Positions 1 to 5,249 of a DNA stretch of 5,346 bases are shown here, in pieces; positions within the stretch are counted from its first letter, which is position 1; each line of letters starts with the position of its first letter. Position numbers and translations under genes: made by a program. The DNA comes from Verrucomicrobiota bacterium (GTDB taxonomy: Bacteria > Verrucomicrobiota > Lentisphaeria > Oligosphaerales > JAFGRS01): positions 1 through 5,346 of the forward strand of contig JAGVUW010000314.1 of NCBI GenBank assembly GCA_019136035.1. The letters are read 5' to 3'. A model generated the notes under the pieces. That model made no database searches and was not told the DNA's origin. It worked only from the letters and a program-made list of their open reading frames with translations.

Positions 1-1
1 C

Positions 2-676
2 GTGACCAACGGCAGCGGCTCGGCGCGCAGCGGCCTGTACGCCTCCTACACCGACGAGCAGATGTGCCAGGTGCGTCGCCAGGAGCAGAAGAAGGCGGCC
101 GTGGTCGGCGAGTACGGCGCCCTGGCGTTGCTCGACTACACCTCGGCGGCGGTCAAGAGCCCGACGGACAACGGCCCGGTGGCCGACCTGGCGGCGCTGA
201 TCACGGCGGCGCGGCCGAAGGTGATCTACACGCACAACCTCGCGGACAAGCATGACACCCACGTCGGCGTCGTGCTGAAGCTCATCCAGGCCCTGCGCCA
301 GGTCCCGGCCGAGGCGCGCCCGCAGCGCCTCCTGGGCTGCGAAGTCTGGCGTGACCTGGACTGGCTCTGCGACCAGGACAAGACGCCCCTGCGCGTGGAT
401 ACCCATGAGAACCTCGCTGCGGCCCTGCTCGGTGTCTTCGACTCGCAGATCGCCGGCGGCAAACGCTACGACCTGGCCACCATGGGCCGCCGCCGCGCCA
501 ATGCCACCTACTTCGCCTCGCACGGCGTCGATGACTCCGAAGGCCTCACCTTCGCCATCGACATGACCCCGCTGGTCACGGACCCGTCGCTCTGCCCGCA
601 GGCGTTCATCGCGGGTTACATGGACCGTTTCGCGGCCGAGGTCCGTGGCCGCATCGCCAAGCTCAGCGGCCGCTGA
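2..676 (+). CDS. PIG-L (LmbE-like) family deacetylase, 5'-truncated by window edge
   Basis: C-terminal 224 residues of a PIG-L/LmbE-type protein, a family of zinc-dependent enzymes that remove N-acetyl groups, mostly from sugar conjugates. The visible signature is THNLADKHDTH (residues 77-87 of the visible part). It fits the family's 'H-x-x-x-D-x-H-x-x-H' segment, whose last His is normally a metal ligand. The preceding RRQEQKKAAVVGEYGA stretch fits the 'R-x-x-E-x-x-x-A-x-x-x-G' helix of the family. The N-terminal HPDD motif with the other zinc ligands is not present. Together with an open frame at base 2, this means the gene begins upstream, and the GTG at 2 is probably an internal Val rather than the start. 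The exact substrate cannot be told. It is followed by a 67-base gap with hairpins, so it is probably not in the same operon as the rpsP cluster. Confidence 0.8.
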   Translation: MTNGSGSARSGLYASYTDEQMCQVRRQEQKKAAVVGEYGALALLDYTSAAVKSPTDNGPVADLAALITAARPKVIYTHNLADKHDTHVGVVLKLIQALRQVPAEARPQRLLGCEVWRDLDWLCDQDKTPLRVDTHENLAAALLGVFDSQIAGGKRYDLATMGRRRANATYFASHGVDDSEGLTFAIDMTPLVTDPSLCPQAFIAGYMDRFAAEVRGRIAKLSGR

Positions 677-716
677 GCCCGGCCCGCGGGGGGGGCCGAG
701 TGCGGCCTCCCCGCGG
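661..716 (+). terminator. Tandem inverted repeats at the end of the deacetylase gene; possible transcript end
   Basis: Two inverted repeats lie back to back. The first, 661-678, is a perfect 18-base palindrome (GCTCAGCGGCCGCTGAGC) spanning the last codons and the TGA. As RNA it gives a 7-bp stem with a GGCC loop. The second, 684-716, pairs CCGCGGGG (684-691) with CCCCGCGG (709-716). It continues inward with GGCC (694-697) against GGCC (704-707) around a GAGTGC loop. No T-run follows on either strand, so this is not a classical intrinsic terminator. It could stabilise the mRNA 3' end or act as a U-less terminator. The structure is seen in the sequence; the role is inferred. Confidence 0.4.
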
Positions 717-743
717 TGCCACGCCAACCAAGAGGGTGCCTGC

Positions 744-1208
744 ATGACCGACCAGGAACGCAACCAGCTCATCGCGCGCAAGCTCGGCGAGGGCATGAGC
801 CTCTCCGACCTGCAGAAGCTGCTCAAGAGCGAGTACGGCCTCCAGATGACCTACCTGGAGCTGCGTCTGCTGGCAGCGGAGCTGCCGGTGGACTGGGGCC
901 CGGAGAAGCCTGAGAAGCCGGCCCCGGCGGCGGCTGATCTCGCCGCCGATGACGAGGCCGGCGATGCCGACGACGCCGACGAGACGCCCGGCGCCGGGCG
1001 GACGACGGTGACCATCAGCAAGCTGGTCCGGCCCGGCGCGGCCATCAGCGGCGATGTGGTTTTCGCCTCGGGTGCCAAGGCTGAGTGGTTCGTCGACACC
1101 ATGGGCCGCCTTGGCCTGAACCCCGCCCCGGGCAGCGCCCGGCCGACGCAGGACGACCTGCGGGACTTCCAGACGGAGCTTCAGCGCCAGCTCAGCGGCA
1201 TGATGTGA
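744..1208 (+). CDS. Conserved-looking hypothetical protein, 154 aa, two segments joined by an acidic linker
   Basis: I cannot name a function. Residues 1-50 are helical and charged, with SLSDLQKLLKSEYGLQMTYLEL (from residue 19) resembling a helix-turn-helix-like or other small helical domain. Residues 51-86 are a Pro/Ala/Asp/Glu-rich linker (DDEAGDADDADE) that is probably disordered. Residues 87-154 form a second unit with TVTISKLVRPGAAISGDVVF, then AEWFVDTMGRLGL and a C-terminal helix (DLRDFQTELQRQL). That looks like a small beta-strand domain with a conserved-looking Trp and GRLG. I have the impression that similar 'MTY..LR.L...L' proteins occur in Verrucomicrobiota-type genomes, but this is memory, not a search. 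The ATG at 744 is chosen because AGAGGG (731-736) sits 7 bases upstream and the folded N-terminus begins there; an in-frame start at 645 would run back through the deacetylase stop and hairpins. No signal peptide or membrane segment is seen. Confidence 0.8.
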   Translation: MTDQERNQLIARKLGEGMSLSDLQKLLKSEYGLQMTYLELRLLAAELPVDWGPEKPEKPAPAAADLAADDEAGDADDADETPGAGRTTVTISKLVRPGAAISGDVVFASGAKAEWFVDTMGRLGLNPAPGSARPTQDDLRDFQTELQRQLSGMM

Positions 1209-1222
1209 GGCGCGGTCGCGCC
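1209..1222 (+). repeat. Short GC hairpin just after the hypothetical gene
   Basis: GGCGC (1209-1213) pairs with GCGCC (1218-1222) around a GGTC loop, immediately after the TGA at 1206-1208. There is no following T-run, so it is weak as a terminator. It could mark the 3' end of the 744-1208 transcript. Confidence 0.25.
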
Positions 1223-1271
1223 GGCGGGCGTCGCGGTGGCGGGAAAGTACCCGGTTGGGTCGGGCTGTCAT

Positions 1272-1299
1272 TTGCCGCCCGGGTGGTGCAGTGTATAGT
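1272..1299 (+). promoter_or_regulatory. Candidate sigma70-type promoter for the rpsP operon
   Basis: TATAGT (1294-1299, 5 of 6 to the consensus -10) is preceded by TTGCCG (1272-1277, 4 of 6 to TTGACA) with a 16-base spacer. It lies in a small patch noticeably poorer in GC than its surroundings (about 1291-1316). It also sits in the only long gap upstream of the ribosomal cluster. Transcription would start near 1306, giving a leader of about 210 nt. No boxes of similar quality were noticed between 1515 and 5246. The boxes are seen; their use is inferred. Confidence 0.5.
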
Positions 1300-1514
1300 A
1301 CTTGGCTTTGAGATGTCGTGGCCGGTGCCCGTGGTCTCCGGCCGCAGTCCTTCGGGATCGCGCCGGGACGGCGCCGCGGCGGAGGGCCGTGGCCTGTCAG
1401 ACGGCTGCCTCGGGACAGCGGTGGGCCGCCTGGGGCGGCCGGGCCGCCTGCCGGCTGCAGCCGGCGGTGCGGATGCAGGCCCTTGGGGCAGTTGAGGTAA
1501 GGAAGCAGGACGAT
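1300..1514 (+). other. Structured 5' leader of rpsP with several GC-rich hairpins
   Basis: This stretch has no convincing gene but several local inverted repeats. (1) 1337-1367 is an imperfect stem closed by a C(UUCG)G tetraloop at 1350-1355, with inner GUCC/GGAU, middle CGC/GCG and outer CCGG/CCGG blocks, one A-C mismatch and one bulged C. (2) 1394-1398 CTGTC pairs with 1414-1418 GACAG. (3) 1424-1440 is GGCCGCC / GGCGGCC around a 3-base TGG. (4) 1450-1465 is the perfect palindrome GCCGGCTGCAGCCGGC. A GAGGTAAGGA purine run at 1494-1503 and GCAGGA at 1505-1510 then lead to the rpsP ATG. This could be an autoregulatory ribosomal-protein leader or an attenuation region. I recognise no known riboswitch, SRP RNA, 6S or RNase P core. 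High GC alone yields some such pairing, so confidence is limited. Confidence 0.4.
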
Positions 1515-1847
1515 ATGGCAGTCAAGATCAGACTTCGCAGGTCGGGCAAGGTCAACGAGCCCTCGCACCGCATCGTCGTTACGGACGTGCGCAGTCCGCG
1601 CGACGGTCGTTTCATCGAGATCATCGGTATGTACGACCCGCGTCACAAGACCGAGCGTCTCGACCTGGAGCGTGCTGACTACTGGCTCGCCCGTGGCGCT
1701 CAGGCCAGCGAGACCGTCGCCGCGATCATCAAGCGCACGCGTGCCGGCGTCGCACTCGACGCCCGTCCGAGTGTCGCGAAGGCCGCGTCAAAGCCCGCCG
1801 CGGCGGCTGAGGCCCCGGTGGCGGCACCCGCCCCGGCGGACGCCTGA
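1515..1847 (+). CDS. rpsP: 30S ribosomal protein S16
   Basis: S16 is a primary structural protein of the small ribosomal subunit that binds 16S rRNA and aids 30S assembly. The sequence begins with the hallmark MAVKIRLRRSG and continues with HRIVVTDVRSPRDGRFIEIIGMYDPR (residues 18-43, quoted in part in family signatures) and YWLARGAQASETV (residues 56-68). Length is 110 residues. The S16 core accounts for about the first 80, and the rest is an Ala/Pro/Lys tail (about 85-110) that looks disordered. The ATG at 1515 is fixed by the conserved N-terminus and by GCAGGA (1505-1510) or GAGGTAAGGA (1494-1503) upstream. It is the first gene after the candidate promoter and is followed after 22 bases by the KH gene. 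Confidence 0.97.
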   Translation: MAVKIRLRRSGKVNEPSHRIVVTDVRSPRDGRFIEIIGMYDPRHKTERLDLERADYWLARGAQASETVAAIIKRTRAGVALDARPSVAKAASKPAAAAEAPVAAPAPADA

Positions 1848-1869
1848 GCGGCAGCCACGAGACCGGACC

Positions 1870-2226
1870 ATGATACAACTGCTTAAGAAGCTCTTCGGGG
1901 CATCGGCCGCCGAGGCCGGGGCCGAGCCTGCGCCAGCCGATGGCGTCGCGCCACGGTCAACGGCGGCTCCGGTGGACAGCGTCGCCGGCGAGGGGATCGA
2001 GGGTTTCGTCTCTTACGTCGTGCGCTCGCTGGTCGACAGCCCGGAGCAGGTGCGCATCAGCACGGCCGACGGCGACCGCGGCACGGTCATTACCGTCAGT
2101 TGCGAGAAGAAAGACATCGGCAAGATCATCGGCAAGAACGGCAAGACGATCGCTGCCATCCGGGCCCTGGCCAACGGCGCCGGCGGCCGCATGGGCAAGC
2201 GCGTCAGCGTCGAAGTGCAGGACTGA
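1870..2226 (+). CDS. khpA: KH-domain RNA-binding protein, KhpA-like, with N-terminal extension
   Basis: A small KH-domain protein of the kind encoded beside rpsP in many bacteria. KhpA proteins bind RNA and in some bacteria pair with KhpB/Jag. The domain runs from about residue 45 (GFVSYVVRSLVDSPEQV) to the end at 118. The RNA-binding loop is clear in DIGKIIGKNGKTIAAIR, with GKNG (88-91) as the GxxG element. Ordinary KhpA is about 75-80 residues; this one adds about 44 residues at the N-terminus: a short amphipathic start (MIQLLKKLFG) and an Ala/Pro/Glu-rich stretch. The ATG at 1870 has no good Shine-Dalgarno sequence, so coupling to rpsP is likely. An in-frame GTG at 1972 would remove most of the extension but also lacks a binding site. 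The symbol rests on domain and position, so moderate certainty. Confidence 0.85.
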   Translation: MIQLLKKLFGASAAEAGAEPAPADGVAPRSTAAPVDSVAGEGIEGFVSYVVRSLVDSPEQVRISTADGDRGTVITVSCEKKDIGKIIGKNGKTIAAIRALANGAGGRMGKRVSVEVQD

Positions 2227-2235
2227 CGCCGCGGC

Positions 2236-2931
2236 ATGCTCCTGGATATCGTCACCCTCTTCCCGGGCATCTGCGAGGGGCCCCTGCGGGAGTCCATCGT
2301 AGGGCGGGCGCGGGAACGCGGTCTGGTGACGGTCCGGACCACCAACCCGCGTGACTTCACTCAGGACCGGCACCGTACGGTCGACGACACGCCGTACGGC
2401 GGCGGTGTCGGGATGGTCCTCAAGCCTGAGCCGTTGGTGGCGGCAGTGGAGAGCGTACGCGGCGCCGCGTCGCATGTGGTCCTGCTGACGCCGCAGGGCC
2501 GGACCTTCACGCAGGTGACGGCCCGGCGTCTGGCCGGGATGGCCCATCTGGTGCTGGTCTGCGGCCACTATGAGGGCGTCGACGAGCGGGCCTGTCAGGC
2601 GGTGATGGATGAAGAGTTGTCGTTGGGCGACTATGTGCTGACCAACGGCACGATTGCGGCAGTGGTGGTGGCCGACGCGGTCATACGCCTCCTGCCGGGG
2701 GTCCTGGGTGCGGACGAGTCGAGTCAGGATGAGTCCTTTGGGCGTGACGGCTGGCTGGAGTATCCGCACTACACGCGGCCAGTGGAATTCCGGGGTATGC
2801 GGGTGCCCGAGGTGCTGCTGTCGGGCGACCATGGCAACATAGAACAGTGGCGCCGGGAGCAGTCCCTGCTGCGGACTGCCGCCCGCCGGCCCGAGCTGCT
2901 GCAGCGCCATGAGGAGACAGGCCATGAATAA
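2236..2931 (+). CDS. trmD: tRNA (guanine-N1)-methyltransferase TrmD
   Basis: TrmD transfers a methyl group from S-adenosylmethionine to G37 of tRNAs with G at position 36, preventing +1 frameshifts. It is a trefoil-knot (SPOUT) dimer. At 231 residues the length is near normal. Visible signatures are LDIVTLFP (3-10), DFTQDRHRTVDDTPYGGGVGM (40-60), LLTPQG (83-88), VCGHYEGVDER (108-118), LSLGDYVLTNG (128-138), RLLPGVLG (151-158), LEYPHYTRP (174-182) and VPEVLLSGDHGNIEQWR (190-206). Arg151 aligns with E. coli Arg154. Counting without gaps from GVLG to SF, the position of catalytic Asp169 holds Glu166, with Asp165 beside it. The start is 9 bases after the KH gene with no close binding site, so it is probably coupled. 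The last 8 bases overlap rplS. rimM, usually just upstream, is absent here. Confidence 0.97.
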   Translation: MLLDIVTLFPGICEGPLRESIVGRARERGLVTVRTTNPRDFTQDRHRTVDDTPYGGGVGMVLKPEPLVAAVESVRGAASHVVLLTPQGRTFTQVTARRLAGMAHLVLVCGHYEGVDERACQAVMDEELSLGDYVLTNGTIAAVVVADAVIRLLPGVLGADESSQDESFGRDGWLEYPHYTRPVEFRGMRVPEVLLSGDHGNIEQWRREQSLLRTAARRPELLQRHEETGHE

Positions 2932-3274
2932 GATCCAGAAGATCCACCGCGAGAACATGAAGAGCGAGATTCCCGAGTTTTCGATCGGGGATACCGTTCA
3001 GGTCGACATGCGCATTGTCGAAGGCGGTAAGGAGCGCGTGCAGGCCTTTACCGGCACCGTCATCGGCCGCCACGGCGAGGGCATTGCCGAGAGCGTCACC
3101 CTGCGCCGCGTCTCGTTTGGCCAGGGCCTCGAGCGCGTCATCCCGCTGCACAGCCCGCGTCTGGCCAACCTGACCGTGGTGCGCCAGGGCAGCGTCCGTC
3201 GCGCCAAGCTGTACTACCTGCGCGACATGGTCGGCAAGTCCGCCCGTGTCAAGGAGCGTCAGGCCGAATCGTGA
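2924..3274 (+). CDS. rplS: 50S ribosomal protein L19
   Basis: L19 is a large-subunit protein located at the interface with the 30S subunit. The 116-residue product is the usual size and shows FSIGDTVQVDMRIVEGGKER (20-39), VQAFTGTVIGRHGEG (40-54), ESVTLRRVSFGQGLERVIPL and RRAKLYYLRDMVGKSARVKER near the end. I chose the ATG at 2924 over the earlier in-frame ATG at 2909 because GAGGAG (2911-2916) lies 7 bases before it. This makes ATGAATAA an 8-base overlap with the end of trmD, a sign of translational coupling. Its stop overlaps the rnhB start. Confidence 0.97.
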   Translation: MNKIQKIHRENMKSEIPEFSIGDTVQVDMRIVEGGKERVQAFTGTVIGRHGEGIAESVTLRRVSFGQGLERVIPLHSPRLANLTVVRQGSVRRAKLYYLRDMVGKSARVKERQAES

Positions 3275-3963
3275 GTCGAGTCCGGCAGGGCGCTCAGGCG
3301 CCGGCCGACGCGGCCGCGGCGGACCGCTACATCCACGAACGGCGGGCCCAGTCTGAGGGGTTCCGGGCGGTTGTCGGTGTAGACGAGGTCGGCCGCGGCA
3401 CGCTGGCCGGCCCGGTCGTGGCGGCGGCAGTGCGATTGCCGCCTGGCGGCGTCTCCCTGCCTCTGGATGACTCCAAGGCCCTGCGTCCGCGGCAGCGCGA
3501 GGTGCTTGCGGCGGCGTTGCTGCGGACTCCCGGCGTGCACGCCGCCATTGGCGCGGTGTCGGCGGCACGCATTGACGAGATCAACATCCTTCGCGCCACG
3601 CTCGAGGCGATGCGGCAGGCGCTGGAGTGTCTCGGCGCGGAGGCCGACTACGCGTTGGTCGACGGTCTGCCGTTGCGGGGCTTGCCGGTGCCGGCGGCTT
3701 TCATCGTCCAGGGCGATGCGCGCAGCGCCAGCATCGCCGCGGCCAGCATCGTTGCCAAGGTCTACCGTGACGCCCTGATGGTGCGTCTGGCGGCGGCCTG
3801 TCCTGGCTATGGTTTTGAGCGACACAAGGGCTACGCTACAGGGGAACATCGCGCGGCACTGGCCCGTCTAGGGCCTTGTTCGCTGCACCGCCGCTCCTTC
3901 GCGCCAGTGGCGCAGGTTCTGGACCGGCAGCAGCGGCAACCGGAGCTGCCGCTGGGTGCCTGA
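3271..3963 (+). CDS. rnhB: Ribonuclease HII
   Basis: RNase HII cuts the RNA strand of RNA-DNA hybrids and nicks 5' of single ribonucleotides embedded in DNA, starting ribonucleotide excision repair. Motifs in the 230-residue product are VVGVDEVGRGTLAGPVV (34-50, catalytic Asp38 and Glu39), DDSKAL (66-71), LVDGLP (129-134, Asp131), SASIAAASIVAKVYRD (152-167, Asp167) and GYGFERHKGYATGEH (179-193), then GPCSLHRRSFAPV (201-213). These supply the four expected acidic residues. GTG at 3271 is the start because it forms a GTGA overlap with the rplS stop and precedes the conserved core by about 33 residues. The C-terminus ends RQPELPLGA; QPELPL (223-228) resembles hexapeptides that bind the bacterial sliding clamp. 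Confidence 0.95.
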   Translation: MSRVRQGAQAPADAAAADRYIHERRAQSEGFRAVVGVDEVGRGTLAGPVVAAAVRLPPGGVSLPLDDSKALRPRQREVLAAALLRTPGVHAAIGAVSAARIDEINILRATLEAMRQALECLGAEADYALVDGLPLRGLPVPAAFIVQGDARSASIAAASIVAKVYRDALMVRLAAACPGYGFERHKGYATGEHRAALARLGPCSLHRRSFAPVAQVLDRQQRQPELPLGA

Positions 3964-4013
3964 GCACCCGCGCGGCGGCCTTGCCGGGTTCAGCGCCCGC
4001 GGCCAAGCCGACC

Positions 4014-5249
4014 ATGCCGATCCGTGAGAAAATCCGTCCCGCGGTCCGTGAGATCGTCGGGCACCTGGTGGCCAACGGCTTCGAGGCCTACATCGTGGGC
4101 GGCGCCGTGCGCGACCTGCTGATGGACCTGACGCCGAAGGACTACGACATCGCCACGGCAGCGACTCCCGAGGACGTCCGCCGTATCTTCGGCCGGCGCC
4201 GGGCGCGCATCATCGGCCGGCGCTTCCGACTGGTGCACGTCTACGCCGGCTCCGAGATCTACGAGGTCAGTACCTTCCGTCGCGCCCCCTCCGAGGACGA
4301 ACGCCGCGAGCACCATGACGACGACGGCGTGATGATCTGGCGCGACAATGAGTATGGCACCCTCGAGCAGGATGCCGAGCGCCGCGACCTGACCGTGAAC
4401 GCCCTCTACTACGACCCGGTTGGCGGCCGCGGCATCATCGACATGGTGGGCGGTGTGCGCGACCTCGAGGAGCGCTGCGCCCGCGCCATCGGCCCGGCTG
4501 CCACGCGTCTGGAAGAGGACCCGGTGCGCATGTTGCGGGCGCTGAAGCTGGTCGGGCAGTTCGACTTCCATCTTGACGAGGATCTCGAGGCGGCGTTGCG
4601 GGCGCGGGTTGACCGTATCGCCCTGGCCAGCCAGAACCGCCTCTTCGAGGAGCTCCTGAAGATCCTGGCGACGAGCCGATCGCTGGCGATCCTGGAGGCC
4701 TTCGAGTCCTACGGCCTGCTGCAGCACTACTGGCCGGCCCTGGCGTCGATCTGGTCGACGCCGGCAGGCGTGCGCACGCGTCGTCTCCTGGCCGAGCGCG
4801 ACCGCTGTGTGGCGACCGGAGGCTACTCCACCTCGAAGGCCCTGGCCCTGGCCACGGCCTGCCTGCCCTACGTCATCAGCCGCCTGGGCGGTCCGTCGAC
4901 CGACGACCTCTGGGAGCATGACCCGGCTCGCGACAGCGGCTGCCGGCAGTTCATCCAGGACTTCTTCCACCCGTTCCCGGTCTCGCGCTTCTTCCAGGCG
5001 CGTGTCCGTGATATGATCCTGCTTCTGCCGCGGCTGTCGCAGCGATTGCGCCTGACACGACTGGCGCGGCACCCTGAGTACAAGTATGGTCGGGAGCTCT
5101 ACACGTTGCTCGGGCGCGTCTGCGGCTGGCCGGAGGATCGCCTCGAGGGCTGCCCGCCGCCTGACGCCGCCGAGAGCGCCCCGCCGGGGCCCCGGCCTCG
5201 GCGGCGTGGCCGGAGGGCGCCCAGGAAGGCCGGGCGCGAGGTGGCATGA
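4014..5249 (+). CDS. pcnB: Poly(A) polymerase, PcnB type (class II nucleotidyltransferase)
   Basis: Adds A residues to RNA 3' ends, which in bacteria usually promotes decay; the family is close to CCA-adding enzymes. From ATG 4014 the product is 411 residues. The nucleotidyltransferase head shows YIVGGAVRDLLMDL (26-39), KDYDIATAATPEDVRRIF (42-59; metal-binding Asp43 and Asp45), IIGRRFRLVHV (66-76), YEVSTFRR (83-90) and DAERRDLTVNALYYD (120-134; Asp125). The spacing Asp43 to Asp125 equals that of E. coli PcnB Asp80 to Asp162. GRRFRLVHV and the DN-x-x-GT-x-x-QDA segment favour PcnB over CCA transferase. EDPVRMLRALK (168-178) begins the next domain. A Pro/Arg-rich basic tail (about 389-411) resembles the E. 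coli PcnB end. ATG 4014 lacks a good binding site; TTG 3981 is an alternative adding 11 residues. The gap after rnhB is 50 bases. Confidence 0.88.
   Translation: MPIREKIRPAVREIVGHLVANGFEAYIVGGAVRDLLMDLTPKDYDIATAATPEDVRRIFGRRRARIIGRRFRLVHVYAGSEIYEVSTFRRAPSEDERREHHDDDGVMIWRDNEYGTLEQDAERRDLTVNALYYDPVGGRGIIDMVGGVRDLEERCARAIGPAATRLEEDPVRMLRALKLVGQFDFHLDEDLEAALRARVDRIALASQNRLFEELLKILATSRSLAILEAFESYGLLQHYWPALASIWSTPAGVRTRRLLAERDRCVATGGYSTSKALALATACLPYVISRLGGPSTDDLWEHDPARDSGCRQFIQDFFHPFPVSRFFQARVRDMILLLPRLSQRLRLTRLARHPEYKYGRELYTLLGRVCGWPEDRLEGCPPPDAAESAPPGPRPRRRGRRAPRKAGREVA

Noticed and set aside
1313..1495. 60-codon frame within the rpsP leader, possible leader peptide
   Set aside because: No ribosome binding site, Gly/Arg/Pro-rich composition expected of random high-GC DNA, and it runs through the hairpins without motif.
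1491..1514. GGAAGCAGGA resembling the SRP RNA (4.5S) GGAAGCAG signature
   Set aside because: The partner strand of SRP RNA helix 8 (GGTCAGGTC-like) is not found at the right distance, and the run is better explained as the rpsP ribosome binding region.
663..1646. Long minus-strand open frame (327 codons)
   Set aside because: It covers the + strand genes at 744-1208 and 1515-1847 plus the leader, has low-complexity Arg/Pro/Ala/Gly composition and no recognisable motif; a GC-rich shadow frame.
2909..2923. Upstream in-frame ATG at 2909 for rplS
   Set aside because: The GAGGAG at 2911-2916 serves the ATG at 2924, and the family N-terminus matches the later start.
1957..2958. Minus-strand open frame of 333 codons opposite the KH gene and trmD
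   Set aside because: Antisense to trmD, whose protein motifs are unmistakable; no family features of its own.
3876..4013. Longer pcnB start at ATG 3876
   Set aside because: It would overlap the conserved end of rnhB by 88 bases and add a low-complexity Ala/Gly stretch not expected in the family; 4014 or TTG 3981 fits better.
3990..5072. Minus-strand open frame of 360 codons opposite pcnB
   Set aside because: Antisense shadow of a clear nucleotidyltransferase; length is explained by high GC at third codon positions.
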